Assembly: GCF_040954645.1 (NCBI RefSeq)
Contig: NC_092807.1
Location: 2,914,001 to 2,978,000, forward strand
Length of the DNA stretch: 64,000 nucleotides
Source: Diabrotica undecimpunctata
Taxonomy: Eukaryota; Arthropoda; Insecta; Coleoptera; Chrysomelidae
Reading direction: 5' to 3'
Shown: piece after piece, positions 24,280-39,299 of the stretch
Layout of the letters: the number at the start of each line of letters is the position of its first letter
How positions within the stretch are numbered: the stretch's first letter is position 1
The notes under the pieces: generated by a model
What the model saw: only the letters and a program-made list of their open reading frames with translations
Databases searched by the model: none
Told to the model about the DNA's origin: nothing
Translations under genes and position numbers: made by a program

Positions 24280-24625
24280 ATGGATCACTATTTACTTCAA
24301 GCACGATTTAAAGAAAGAATATTCAATTTAAGAAAGTAGATCGGAAAAAGGAGAAAAAAATCGACATTAATAAACTAAAAGATCCCGACATTGCAAATGT
24401 ATACAGACATCAAAAGAAGATCAAATCAGGACAAAAAACTTTAAAAAATAAGAAGAAGACATTAAGCAACCATGGGCAAATATACCAGATATTGGGTTAC
24501 AGAAATCGGTTGAAATATTAGGCAAAACCAAATCAGAAAAAAGAAATTATTGGTTTGATCATGAGTGCGAAATGGCCACAAAGAAAAAGAACACAGCATA
24601 TCAAAAAACTATCGAAGCAGGTTGT
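24280..24625 (+). pseudogene. LINE family C, 5' piece (split by an insertion)
   Basis: Encodes the linker between endonuclease and RT (Y-W-F-D-H-E-C-E-M-A-T-K-K-K-N-T-A-Y). The frame breaks off at the nested antisense LINE and resumes without a shift at 25435. The segment up to 24625 includes the left copy of the 17-bp target duplication (24609-24625). Confidence 0.75.
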
Positions 24626-25417
24626 CATCATCATCATCACTGGCTCGACAACCCTTTTTGGGTCTTGGCCTGTTCCAGGATTCTTCTCCATTCTGATCTG
24701 TTTCGTGCTTTTTTTCTCCAGTTTTTTATTTTTAAGGTTGTTATATCATTTTCTATTTGTTCTAAGTATCTCAGTTTCGGTCTTCCTCTTGTTCTTTTTC
24801 CTACTGGCATCTGTTTGAATATTTTGTTTGGTATTTCGCCTTCTTCCATTCTTTCTACATGTCCTATCCAACGCAGCCGTCCTATTTTAATGAATGTTAT
24901 AATATCCGGATCCTGGTATATTTTGTATAGGTCAGAGTTGTATCTCCTTCGCCATATTCCGTTTTCTTTTGTGCCCTTATATATGTGTCGCAAGATTTTT
25001 CTTTCGAAGGTGGCTAACAACGTTTCCTCTCTTTTAGTGAGTGTCCAGGTTTCTGAGCCGTATGTGAGTACCGGTCTTATTAGGGTTTTATATATTTGGC
25101 ATTTTGTCTTTCTTGCGACGTTATCTGATCTTAGGTGTCTAATTAAGCTATGGTAACATTTATTTGCAATAAATATTCGCCTCTTCACTTCCTCCGTAAC
25201 GTTATTATCAGACGTGACTAGGGATCCCAAGTATATAAAGTTTTTTACCCCCTCTATGTTGTATTCTCCTATTGTTATATTTTGTGGCTGCCTTATTTCT
25301 GCGTTTTTACTTACCTGCATATATTTTGTTTTGGTCTGATTGATTTTAATACCACTATTTTGTGCAGCTCGTTCTATTTGGTTTTATGCCTCTATCATTT
25401 CTGGTTGTCTATTGTCT
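24626..25417 (-). mobile_element. 5'-truncated LINE inserted with a 17-bp target duplication
   Basis: This 792-bp insertion is flanked by CTATCGAAGCAGGTTGT at 24609-24625 and 25418-25434. On its own strand it ends in a TGATGATGATG tail. It encodes the RT 3' end and C-terminal domain (227 open codons, 24637-25320): F-I-Y-L-G-S-L-V-T, Y-G-S-E-T-W-T-L-T, R-L-R-W-I-G-H-V-E-R-M, and N-G-L/K-G-L-S-S at the end. Reading upstream into the thumb region (G-I-K-I-N-Q-T-K-T-K-Y) meets an in-frame stop. Truncated at birth, so never autonomous. A plus-strand relative with the same 3' end lies at 26340-26690. Confidence 0.92.
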
Positions 25418-25434
25418 CTATCGAAGCAGGTTGT

Positions 25435-26690
25435 ACATGGAGAAAAAAAGAAGAATATAGACATATTAGAAGAGAGGAAAAACGTATCCATCGACGTAAG
25501 AAAAGGGAATACGAATAGAATACTCTCAATGAGATACAAAGTTTATTCGATAAAAATGAAACGAGGAAATACTACGAATCCTTAAATAATAGCCGTTGAG
25601 AATTTTAACCACAATTAAAAATTTGTAAATATACTAACGGTGAAATTCTACATGATAAAAACTCAGTTGTTAACATATGGGGACAACATTTCAGAGGTCA
25701 TCTAACTACACAGTGAAGACCAAAGAAGAGAAGAAGTGTCAAATGCCATCCTAAAACTCAAAGACAATAAAGCCCCAGGAATCGATGAAATCTGTTCGGA
25801 ACTTATATGGCAGAATGAATTGGTACCAGAAGAGTGGCTAAAGGGAATAATATGTTCGTTGCATAAAAACTGATCAACTGGAGTGTAAGAACTATAGAGG
25901 CATTACTCTGTTAACATCTACATATAAAATCTTCGGCAATGAATTGTTTGAAAGACTTAAACATTTTACAAAGGATATTGTTGGTCAATATCAATGCGGA
26001 TTTACTGTTGGAAAGTCAATTACACATCAAATTCAAGCACATATTCAGATTCTAGAAAAGTTACTAGAATAAAACATAGATATACTCCTCCTCTTCGTCG
26101 ACTTCAAAGCAGTCTATGACAGTGTGAAATTAACTGCATTATATAATGCAATGATAGACTTTGGGATCTCACCTAACTTAGTTAAGTTGACCCAACTAAC
26201 AATGCAAAAAGGTAAGCTCATGCATTAGAATTAAACGAGAAACTCTACCTTCTTTGACATTAATAATGGTCTAAGACAGGGGGACGCACTGGCTGAAAAT
26301 TCTTAATAAAGATTTTTGGTGCCGTAAATGAAAATGGGCTATGGCGTCGAAGGTACAACTTTGAACTATATCAGTTATATACCGATCCAGATATTGTGAA
26401 ATTCGTTAAAGTGCAGAGACTTAGATGGACTGGACACATTGCTAGGATGTCAGATCACGAATACACGAAGAGATTAACATTTTCAAAACCAAAGGGCACA
26501 AGAAGCAGAAGACGACTACGAAGGAGATGGATTGATGATGTGAAAGAAGACCTACAAGGGTCTCTAGAGTCTCAAGGGTACCCCTAAGGGTCAGAAGATG
26601 AAGGGAAGTTGCCAGGAATCGAAAAGAGTGGCGACTTCTTTGTGAGCAGACCAAAATCCAAAACGGATTGTCGAGCCACTTATGATGATG
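25435..26690 (+). pseudogene. LINE family C, RT and 3' end (split by an insertion)
   Basis: Continues the element that starts at 24280. Landmarks with frameshifts: N-K-A-P-G-I-D-E-I near 25770, Y-R-G-I-T-L-L near 25895, Y-Q-C-G-F near 25990, F-V-D-F-K-A-V-Y-D near 26095, L-R-Q-G-D-A-L near 26275. The Y-x-D-D region is deleted: the sequence jumps near 26300 to the C-terminal block (E-N-G-L-W-R-R-R-Y, then R-L-R-W-T-G-H-I-A-R-M). It ends with ATGATGATGAT near 26680, the same tail type as the nested antisense copy. Confidence 0.78.
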
Positions 26691-27440
26691 ATATGACTTA
26701 TGCAGAAAAGAAATATCAGAGAAGATTACTAAGAATGAAATATTAGAAAATGATAACAAAAAAGCTGAAAAAAACTCAAAAAATAACATAATTACCGCAG
26801 CTCCAGAATCACTTGGAGAGAAGAAACTAACGAACACTAACGTATCAAACAAGACAACCCCATGATTTGGAGAGAAAGTGAAGACAAAATGTGTAACGAA
26901 TGCTTTAGACAAACGACCAAAAAAGGAAACATTGGTAGAGCTTGTAAAAACAGATAGGACACGACTTGGATACAGAACGGTCCCTATTTTCTAAAGGTGA
27001 CGATAATAAACCACCAACACCTGAAGAGACGACACAGGAAGAAATTGACATTAAAGTGGAAGAGGTAAAGGAAGCATTAAGGAAATTAAAAAATACAAAA
27101 TCACCAGAGAACCAGATCTCTCCAAATAAGTATTAAAATTAATCCAAAAATAATACAATAAATCAGAATACCACAAGAATGGAGATTAATCATCCTAATA
27201 CCAAAGCACTATGAAGCTAAGGAAAGTCAAAAAGGACAACTGGTGGAATTGTTGAAGCTTCAGTCTTAGACATTTACAAAGAATTAACAATACCAGCTTT
27301 AAAGAAATAAAAAGTTGATAGCAAATAAAATTCTGGATATAATCGAACAGAGAAGACACTGCAAATATACGGATCAAAGTCGCTACAAATAGTTAAAAGA
27401 ATATCATGCATGTGCAAAGATCCAACGAACAGACTAAATA
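26691..27440 (+). pseudogene. LINE fragment, region before RT
   Basis: Near 27040 the plus strand reads E-I-D-I-K-V-E-E-V-K-E-A-L-R-K-L-K-N-T-K-S-P, the conserved lead-in to RT in insect LINEs. Frames are broken on both sides and no catalytic motif survives. Confidence 0.6.
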
Positions 27441-27813
27441 AATAACATAATGAAATATGTGTGTCTTCTTTCTAAGGCAGTCGCACCTCGGACTATACAG
27501 TCTGATCTGAGAAAGATCCAACGCAACAGAAAGAGACGGAGAGCAAGCAGAGATAACAACCAATTAAAAGACGTGTTGTATATTGAATAATAATTACTTT
27601 TCTGCTACTGCTGCTCGCAGTTTATGGAACGAGATGAGACATACGTATTTTCTTCTTCCGCTGGCTGTAAAGGAAGACAATCGATAAGGCTTTGTCTTTG
27701 CCTCTATGAGATGGAAATGCAGAGTTGGCATTTAAATACTCTATATCTTTATCAGAGTTTATCAGAGTTTTTGCATAAATGTTCGATATCTGTCTTAAGA
27801 ATTAATTGGAAGA
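27441..27813. other. Region without a recognised gene
   Basis: Nothing recognised; leads into the microsatellite. Confidence 0.35.
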
Positions 27814-30689
<2,876 letters not shown>

Positions 30690-32490
30690 ATATGGTATAA
30701 TAAAACAAAGAACAACAAATGCAAAAATCAATACAAGTAAATTAAGGAACCCACACATAAGGCAACGCCTGGCAGATGAGATCAACAACGGATTAACGAA
30801 TGTTAAAGAACAAATTCTACAAAATACTGAGACGGATAAAAAATGGTTGTTATTATTATAGACAGAAATAGACAAAGTCAAAAAGAAATTGTAATACCAA
30901 CCAGATATAAAAAGAAGCAATGGACGGCGGAAGAAATTTTAGTTTTAATGGAAGAAAGACGTCAATATAAAAACAAAGATAATCAGATGTACAAAAAAGT
31001 GGATAAACAAATAAAATACAGAATTAAGAAACCGAAAGAACAATGCGCAGAAATAGAAGAATACCAGAAAAGACATGATAGTTTTTACACACATAAAAAA
31101 ATTAACTCACAGCAATAGAACAAGAAAACCCGGAATACTGAAAGATACAAATGGGAAACTTGTGTTGAATACTTACGACAAATTAAAGAGATGGACAGAA
31201 TACATCAATGAACTGTTCAAAGACAATAGAGCAGAACAAATGGAGATAGAAGTAGAAGAGGATATGGTTTTAAAGATATTAAAAGAGGAAATTAAAATGG
31301 CATTAAAAAACAGCAAAAATGGTAAAGCAGTAGGTCCAGACCAAATCCCTATAGAAACCTTAAAATGTATAAATGATGAAACCTTAGACATTATAGTAGA
31401 CTTATTTAACTCAGTATACAAAACAGGACATATACCGACACAGTGGTTACTCTCTACCTTTTGTGCTATCTCTAAAAATACAAACATTGAATATTGCAGT
31501 GAATATAGAACGATAAACACTAATAAGTCACATTCTCAAATTATTCCTGAAAATAATACATGGTCGTATAAATAAAAAACTGGAAGAAGGAATAGATGAT
31601 AGTCAGTTTGGGTTCAGAAACTGACTAGGAAGCAGAGAAGCGTTATTTGCTTTTAATGTGTTAGCTCAAAGATGCACGGATATGAATCTTGATGTGCATG
31701 TTTGTTACGTTGATTTTGAAAAAGCATTTGACAAAGTAAGACATGAAAAATTAGTCCAAATTCTAAAGACAAAAAACATAGACCATAGGGACTTACGAAT
31801 AATAACAAACCTCTACTGGAATCAAAGAGTACAAATCGTAATAGATAACGAACCTAGTCCAGAAATTGAAATATTTGGGAAATGTACCGATAGAAAGGGT
31901 TAATAAATACAAATACCTAGGAACCTGGATTTCAGACAATAATGATCAAACAACCGAAATAAGCGCCAGGATAGAAATAGCAAGAAATACGTTTGTAAAA
32001 ATTAAAACAATTCTCTGCAACAAAGACCTTAGATTAGAACTGAGAGTAAGAGTACTGAGATGTTACGTGTTTTCGATACTGCAATATGGACTTGAAAGCT
32101 GGACATTAAAGCAAGAACACATAAATAAGTTACAGTCCTTTGAAATGTGGTGTTACATGAGGATGCTTAGAATAGCATGGACATAGAAGAAAACTAACAC
32201 GGAAGTATTGCGAGAAATGGGCAAAGAATGCGAAAAAATAAACACAATAAAAATAAGAAAGTTACAATATCTGGGACACGTAATGAGGGGACAGCGATAT
32301 GAACTGCTAAGGCTGATAATACAGGGAAATATAAGAGGAGGAAGGAGTATAGGAAGAAGGAGAGTGTCACGGTTGAATAATTTAAGGGACTAGTTTAAAT
32401 GCAGTTCTATAGAACTCTTCAGAGCAGCAGTAGATAGAATAAAGATAGTGATGATGATATCCAACCTCCGATAGGGAGACAGCACTTAAA
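30690..32490 (+). pseudogene. LINE family A copy with RT catalytic core deleted
   Basis: Landmarks in order, across several frameshifts: L-M-E-E-R-R-Q-Y-K-N-K (30940), K-N-S-K-N-G-K-A-V-G-P-D-Q-I-P (31310), Q-F-G-F-R-N (31600), C-Y-V-D-F-E-K-A-F-D-K-V (31715), then near 31890 a jump to N-K-Y-K-Y-L-G-T-W-I, L-Q-Y-G-L-E-S-W-T-L-K (32080), L-G-H-V-M-R-G-Q-R-Y-E-L-L (32275) and L-F-R-A-A-V-D-R (32420). The R-Q-G and Y-A-D-D motifs are missing, so RT activity is lost even apart from the frameshifts. A relative at 39300-41560 keeps the full order. Confidence 0.85.
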
Positions 32491-33916
32491 GAAGATGGTA
32501 TTAAAATAAGGTTGTTTTAAAAGAAAGTCGTAAATTGTGTATATCATATTTATTCTCCTTGTCTATCCTAAAGAAAGCCAGCATTCAGAAAATACTAGAA
32601 GCCACGAATTGAAGATAAAATATTTTGTAGTAAAGAACCCTGAGAAATTCAATCTAATTTAATTTCATTCAATTAAATTTAACTTAATTCAAACTTAAAT
32701 GGCGCCCTAATTTTAAATAGTTTAGAGATCTTCTTGTATAGTGTTTGACCAGGACATATCTGTAAGTATTTCTTGATTTCTTTTTCGTAGTTAGTTCTCC
32801 CTTAAAGGAATCCTTATCCAGGACTTTGCTCTCCAACAAAAACGTAAGTAGCCTATCTCCAAGCACTGTAATTGTTCAGTCCCCTTTTTTTGTCCCCTAT
32901 AAGCAAATAATATTATTACAAGTGACGAACGAATACAAGAAGTGGGTACTTATATGTCTACAGATTAATGTTTTCAATTTTATGGATAAATCTAATTCAT
33001 TAGTATTCATTTATTGAATATTAATTCGTTAGATCTTTATCGTATTAAAATCTGCGTAGTCCGGTGCTGAAAAGATCGCGTAAATTAAAGAAGTCCGCAG
33101 CAATTTGTGAAATTATTTCTGGGAATTGATACGTGTGTGTATCGGTATACCTTATTGCTGCAATGCCACGTCGGACTGGTTCCATCTTCTGTCCTTTCTC
33201 AGAAGCGGACGGGTGCCAGAAAAGATGGCGAGATAACGTCGACCTGGCTAGCACAATAGCTGCTAGGCTATTACTACTATGTAGCTGCTGCTTTTCAGCC
33301 ATTGCATTGTTCGATTCCGGTCGGGAGAAATAAAAATGAAGAAAATTGCCTCTTCAGGCGGAATTAATTGTGAGATTTGTGCGACTCTGAGAAATTATAC
33401 ACAGTATCGTTCGTCTAATAGTTTCTTTTTAGCTAATAAGTTTGTACAAGTTTATACAAATAGTAATGCAATTTATTTAAGAAGTGCATAATTTTGATTT
33501 CAGTTAAGTGAATAATTTCATTAAAAAAAAACGACAACCGAGATGACATAACAAGGAAAATAGAAAAAAAGGAAAAGACAAGGAAAAGAGAAAAAAAAGG
33601 AAAAGACAAAGAAAGATACAAGGGAAGAACAGAATAGAAAGAACACAAAAAAATAATAGGAAAATGAAACATCCGTTATTAGAATGGGATATAAGAAGAT
33701 CTTTCAAATAGAGCCCATCGTTGTCAAAAAAGGTTTTTTGTACAAAATATGTAAAAATGTTCATAAGCAAAGATTATGTTATTGGTTATGTCATTTCTAA
33801 TTTAACATGCTTGACTTAGATCTTTAGGCCAACAGCCCATAGTGGCTTCAACACATTTTGAGGGTGGTGTTTTTACCCGAGAAATATCAATTTCTGTTGA
33901 TATTCCTATTATATTA
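32491..33916. other. Region without a recognised gene
   Basis: Contains a purine-rich degenerate repeat (about 33531-33660, AAAAGGAAAAGACAAGG-like) and a GC-richer island at about 33160-33310 with one 66-codon frame of no known type. Otherwise AT-rich and unassigned. Confidence 0.35.
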
Positions 33917-34311
33917 TACACTCAGGTGCAAAAAAAAGCAACAAAGAAAATTTTGGTCAAATTCAAAGTATTTCAATTTTTTTTATTTTTAGCCCTATTT
34001 TGATGATTTTTCTAGCACACTGTGTATAAATTTACAAATTTTAATTTGGTATAGTTAGTTTCTTGATAAAATTTAATATTTGCTTATTGTGCAGGGTTAA
34101 TTAAAACATGGTTTTATTGCCATAACTTTGAAACATCCTGTGGAATAATTCCGCTTGCGAATTTTCGTAAAATTTAATTTTTCTGTAGCAACCATGCCTC
34201 CTTAGCATTGCGTTTTTTGTTTCATGTCAAAATATGCCTTGGTTTATTTTTTAGAGCCAAATCAATTTACCACCCACAATTTAGGACTTTTTAAATTATA
34301 ATTTAATCTAA

Positions 34312-34400
34312 TAACATCTTTATCAACGTCTGTTTTGCCTTGCAATTCTTAGAAGGCACAGATTAAAGCAAAAATCTGAATTTGGTTTCGAAAATTAGTT
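34312..34400 (+). repeat. Diverged piece of the 397-bp hammerhead repeat unit
   Basis: From TAACATCTTTATCAACGTCT through GATTAAAGCAAAAATCTGAA to TTTCGAAA this matches 54768-54855 and its two tandem copies with few differences. Weaker similarity may run to about 34460. The ribozyme half of the unit is not present here. Confidence 0.8.
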
Positions 34401-34515
34401 TACGGATTTTATTTTGGAGTTATTTTGTAAAACGAGGAGGTGGCTTCGGTGACTGTTATTATTATGTCATATTGACACTTACATTGTGTTTAATTATGAT
34501 TGATCATGGTTCTTA

Positions 34516-35415
34516 GTGTCGAAGATTATACAAACTGGAACAAACAAGCGTAAAGCGGGAAGTGGCAGGAAGCGCAAAACTACCGCTGTAGACGATCGTT
34601 TTATACGAGTCAACGCTTTGCGGGTTCGTCATTTAACAGCGGTGCAAACAAGAAATCAGCTTCAAGAGATTCGAGGCAATAATGTAAGTGTATTTACAAT
34701 TCGTCGAATATTACATAATATTGGTTTACAGAGTTGCAGACCAGCAAATGGGCCTAAATTATTTCCACGGCACACAGTGGCTAGACTACAATTTTCCAGG
34801 GAACATTTACTTTGGAATTCAGGACAATGGAGTAATGTTCTTTTTATGGATGAGTCGAGATACTGTCTTTACTCATCAGATGGGAGAAAACAAGTATGGC
34901 GCCAAACTGGAGAGAAATTTGCGGAGTGCGCTTTCAGTCCCTGCGTTAGCCACGGAGGGGGTTCGGTGATGATATGGGCAGGAATATCCTGAGACGCGCA
35001 CACTGAATTGGTATTTATTAAGAGGTTCATTGACTGCACACCGGTATATTGAGGAAATTTTATCGAATCACGCAGTACCCTTTTCTCAATATACCGGCAT
35101 TTTCTATTAATTCAAGATAATGTGCGATCCCACTCTGCAATGTGTGCCATGCAATATTTAGAGGAAGTTGGTATTAATAAAATGAACTGGTCACCTTGTT
35201 CGTTAGATCTAAACCTAATAGAGCATGTTTGGAATATGCTTCGTAGAAATATTAGAGGTCGCGAAGGCGCACCAGCCTCCACTAACGCACTTTGCTTGGC
35301 TCCAGAAGAGGAATAGCAAAACATCCAACAATATGATATTCGCAACCTCATAGACAGCATGAGCCGACGTGTACAGACAGTTATATAGGCTAGAGGAGGC
35401 AATACAAAATATTAA
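34516..35415 (+). pseudogene. Tc1-like transposase, DD34E, inactivated
   Basis: The first open part (to TGA 34990-34992) covers the second DNA-binding helix region (G-S-G-R-K-R-K-T-T, T-I-R-R-I-L-H-N-I-G-L) and the first catalytic Asp (F-M-D-E-S-R-Y). After the stop, with a frameshift out and back, come the second Asp (Q-D-N-V-R-S-H) and the Glu (L-N-L-I-E-H-V-W), 35 positions apart, giving DD34E. A frameshift near 34550 separates the start of the second helix region (C-R-R-L-Y-K-L-E-Q-T), and the first N-terminal helix-turn-helix and start codon are missing. A final frame ends near 35415. The protein cannot be made as is. Confidence 0.85.
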
Positions 35416-35989
35416 CTTATTTTTTAGTGGTATTTAAGTTTTTTTTTATGTTTTGTTATTGTTATTATTGTTTATTAAAACCAAGATCATGTCGTTGCTT
35501 TTAATCATTATTTAAATACAGTACTTCTGAGATGTCGATATGACATTCCTTTGATATTAGTCACCAAAGCCCCCATCGTCGTATTACAAATTAATACAAA
35601 AATTAAAATGGTAATTATAGGAAAAGTCGTAAATTGTGGGTGGCAAAGTCATTTCGCTCCCAAAAATAAACCAATCCATATTTTCACACGAAACAAAAAA
35701 CATAATACTTAAAAAACATGGTTGCAACCGAAAAACGAGGTTTTACGAAAATCCGCTGACGGAATTATTCCACAGGATGTTTTAAAGTTAGAATAAAAAA
35801 ACCACCTTTCGATTAACCCCGTATAGTAAGTCAAATAAAAAATTTTAATAAAAAACTCACTATACTAAATTAAAATTTATAAATTTTTGTGCCCTAAAAA
35901 ATCATCAAAATAGGGCTAAAAATCAAAAAAACTGAAAAACTTTTATTTGACCAAAATTTTCTCCGTTGCATTTTTTGCATCTGAGTGTA

Positions 35990-36650
35990 TATGAAGTTTA
36001 GTTAGCAATATTTTATGTGAAACAGTGTCAAATGCCTCCGATAAATCTACAAATATACAAAGAGCTGGTTTTGTATTATCAAGAGCTTTGTAGATGTTAA
36101 CTGTTAGAGCACAGATTGCATCTTCAGTGGATTTTTCTTCTTGAAATCCATACTGACATTCAGATAGTATATTGAATTTTTTTTTTAAATTTGTAAGTAA
36201 ATTATTTTTTTTTAATATTTTGCCTATGTTGAAGATTAGGTTGATAGGCCTATAATTCTGGCAATATATTTCTTCGCTAGATTTGAATCGTGGTTTAACA
36301 GTTCCAGTTTTTAAAATAGCTGGAAAATGCCTAAATTAAGCTAATGCCTAAATGCATGCATTTATTATGTATGTTAAGGGTTTTGAAATCAGTTTTGTTA
36401 TTTTTTTTTAAATCTGAGTTCTTTTTTTATGAGATTATGTCTGAGATTATTTTTCCAATATATTTTCTAGATATTCAGTTTTCTCAGGAACCATTTCTGC
36501 ATACCGTTTTTCCAAATCGGTATAGTAGTCTACAAATTCATTTGATATGTCTCTTTTATTAGTTAGTATTTCATCATTTTGTGTTTTTATCAGTTTTATG
36601 TTTGTTTTTAAAGCTGTTTTTCCACATATATTATTTATACATCTTCATAA
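35990..36650 (-). pseudogene. Jockey-group LINE RT fragment
   Basis: On the minus strand: N-E-F-V-D-Y-Y-T-D-L near 36520, a pre-RT linker motif, then Q-Y-G-F-Q-E-E-K-S-T-E-D-A-I near 36150, and I-F-V-D-L-S-E-A-F-D-T-V-S-H near 36040 with the first catalytic Asp. It stops abruptly at the TA bordering the Tc1 element, and no continuation is seen left of that element. Confidence 0.75.
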
Positions 36651-36993
36651 CTAACTCTAGGATAGGTAAAAAACTGAAAAATAATTGGGGTTTGTTTAGT
36701 AAAATATTTTTGTAACGCCATCCGTTTTCAAGATACAGGACGTTGAAGAAAAAAAAATTTTACGCATTTTGTACGATTTTGCCGAAACTGCTGGCAACAT
36801 TGTAATGAAATTTTATACGAATATGTTTTGGAAGCTGATACATCCCATAAATTTGTTTTTATATCTGATTCTCATAGAAGGCGCTAGTTACACGGATCGT
36901 ACTAAGTATTAGTCAATATAACTTTTTTAAGAGTATAATTATTAATCAAAATTTCAAGTAAACTTATACATCATTCAATTTTACACGAAAAAG
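36651..36993. other. Region with scattered mariner-type terminal words
   Basis: A string resembling the inner ends of TACAGGGTG-type elements (CGTTTTCAAGATACAGGACG, near 36728) suggests a MITE remnant. No coding motif. Confidence 0.3.
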
Positions 36994-38467
36994 ATACTCT
37001 TGGTAAAACTCGATACTGTGTACCGTTTTCGGAATATTTTGATTTGAAAATTATGAAATAATAATTGATGCTGGTAGTAATGATAAAGTTCTAATAGGTA
37101 TACCTCTATTTTCTGCAAGTGTGCCATGGAAATCTGACATTTATTGATTATTATGACGAAAAACCAACAATAATTAGAGTTTTGAAACCTTGTTATTTGT
37201 AAAATCAAATCAAAATGTACTCAAATGTTGAATACACTGACATGTTATTAACCTTAGGCGAATGTTTAGGATGTTCTAGTGCAGCTGTGACACGTTATGC
37301 AGAAAAGTTTCCTAGAAGAAACTTACCAAGTAAAAAAACATTTAGGGCCGTTGAACGACGTTGTCGAGAAACTGGGAATGTCAGACCAAATAAAATAAAT
37401 TCTGGTAGACCAAGAACAACAAGAACAATTAATAAAGAAAATAATATTTTAAATTTACTGGATCAAGATCCAACAGTTAGCGTAAGGAATATAGCAAGAC
37501 AAACAAATACTTCTTCTTCAAGTACTTGGCGGATACTGAAAGAACAGCAATTACATCCTTATCATTACAGACAAGTCCAAGAGCTCTTGCCAGATGATCT
37601 ACCGGTTAGAGTGGATTTTTGTGAAACATTGCAACAAAGGACAGCCCACAATCCAAATTTTTTAAAATGCATTCTTTTTACGTATAAGGCCACCTTTACG
37701 CGACAAGGTATGTTTAACTCCCATAATGCACACTACTGGTGTGATGAGAATCCATGAGTCAAAAGGGTATCACATTACCAACACTCATTTAAAGTTAATG
37801 TTTGGGCAGCAACTTTAGGTAACAAATTAATAGGTTATCATATTCTACCTGGAAATTTAAATGGTGATATGTATCTTGATTTTTTAAACAATTCGTTATT
37901 TGAGATATTAGAAAATTTAACGCTAAACGAGCGAAGATCTTTATTTTTTATGCACGATGGAGCTCCACCACACTTTGACAGAAGGTGTCGTAATTGGTTG
38001 AGTAATCATTTTCCGAATCGATGGATTGGTAGAGGTGCAGAAGCTCCGATTCATTGGCCTCCTCGGTCATGCGATTTTAATCCTTTGGACTACGCAGTTT
38101 GATCTATGCTACATAGGTAAATTCACGCCAAGAATTGGAAGAAAGAATTCAACGTCAATTTAATGCCATCATAGCTGATCCCCTACCGTTTAGAAGGTTA
38201 ATGGAATCTTTAGAAAAAAGAATAGACTTGTGTATTCGCGAAAACGGAGGGCATTTTGAACACTTACTGTAATTGAATTTTATTTTATGTTCTTAGTCAT
38301 TAATTTAATTTTCTTCTTGTATGTTTTGTTTAATTACTAACTATTTTATACCAGCATCAATTATTACTTCATAATTTTCAAATCAAAATATTCCGAAAAC
38401 GGTACACAGTATCGAGTTTTACCAAGAGTACCCTAGAGACGGGGTTAGCTTTTTTTGAAACACCCTG
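36994..38467 (+). mobile_element. Second mariner-like DD43D element, left end damaged
   Basis: The right end is intact: 38350-38467 ends in CACCCTG followed by TA, the terminal word of many insect mariner-type elements. Its inner 80 bp (about 38350-38436) is the reverse complement of 36994-37075, but the outermost 45 bp of the left repeat are replaced by unrelated sequence. It carries a relative of the 9656-10737 transposase in the same orientation. Confidence 0.82.
37215..38272 (+). pseudogene. Mariner-like transposase, DD43D-type, dead
   Basis: ATG 37215 (Y-S-N-V-E-Y-T-D-M-L) opens the DUF4817-like N-terminal domain. The first catalytic position reads T-Y-K-A-T-F where the relative at 10129 has T-D-E-A-T-F, so the first Asp is Tyr. 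Stops lie at 37755-37757 (position fits a CGA to TGA change) and 38100-38102 (fits TGG to TGA). The second and third Asps (M-H-D-G-A-P-P-H and D-F-N-P-L-D-Y) are present, 44 positions apart. A deletion near 38115 precedes the end G-G-H-F-E-H-L-L. Confidence 0.87.
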
Positions 38468-38469
38468 TA

Positions 38470-39299
38470 TATTCATTAATATTTTAATCATTAATTCATA
38501 TTCTTATAAATAAATAAATAAATAATCAATAAATGCATCCATATTTAGTGAACTGATCTCAATAGTTAAATAAAAATATTAAAATCTATGAAATATTTTT
38601 CAAACAAATATAAAAATATAGTTTTTTTTATGACAACAAAATTTAAGATAAATAATAAAGGTCCATAAGTTAATTACTATCCAACAATTGTGAAAGACTA
38701 TGCAGTAAGACTTGAATATTCTAAGATAGTTGAAATATTTTTATTTATTAGCTTCTGCCCTTTTCTCCGTGTATAATTTCTAGTAGCGTACAAAGATTAA
38801 TTAGTCATTACGAATAGAATAGCGGATGGAGAGACATGTGTCTCCTACGGCATCCCATCTCATGCAAATTCTTGACGTTCTTGTCTACTGAAATCGGATC
38901 CTGGGTCCTCATCACAGTGCAACGTTCTCATACATTCTTGTCAAATACTTCATATGTTTATTGCTAAGACAACGAGACTTGAAGATGATTCTTTTCTTTT
39001 ACGCAGCGAAATGAATTCGTGGAACGCTGGTAGGATTTCCTCTAAATATAATTTTTAGTTCGAAAATAATATTATGATTGATGGTCCAAAGTGGACAAAG
39101 TCATTCTCAAATAGACTATTTTATGACAAGAAAAAAGGATATATTTATGTACGTATAAGGCTAAACCAAAATATCCGTAAGAACCAAAAAAAAGCAAATG
39201 GTGATTATTAAAAAATGAGGAAGAAGAATAAAGAGACCAGGTGAGGATCACACGAAGCGTAAAGAAAAATAAAAGAGAAGAAAGTGCTACATAAAAACT
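38470..39299. other. Region without a recognised gene
   Basis: AT-rich with a short AAAT repeat near 38510. A more GC-balanced stretch at about 38810-38950 shows no motif. Confidence 0.35.

Larger units (their letters stand above)
33919..35987 (+). mobile_element. Tc1-like transposon with about 380-bp inverted repeats
   Basis: Bounded by TA at 33917-33918 and 35988-35989. The ends are CACTCAGGTGCAAAAAA and, as reverse complement, CACTCAGATGCAAAAAA. The inverted match extends to about 34300 on the left and 35610 on the right, including a conserved AAATTGTGGGTGG block. The centre carries a broken DD34E transposase. Just inside the left repeat lies a stretch shared with the hammerhead repeat unit at 54.7 kb. 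Confidence 0.9.

Noticed and set aside
24555..25156. Plus-strand frames of 87 and 194 codons
   Set aside because: Shadows of the antisense LINE at 24626-25417.
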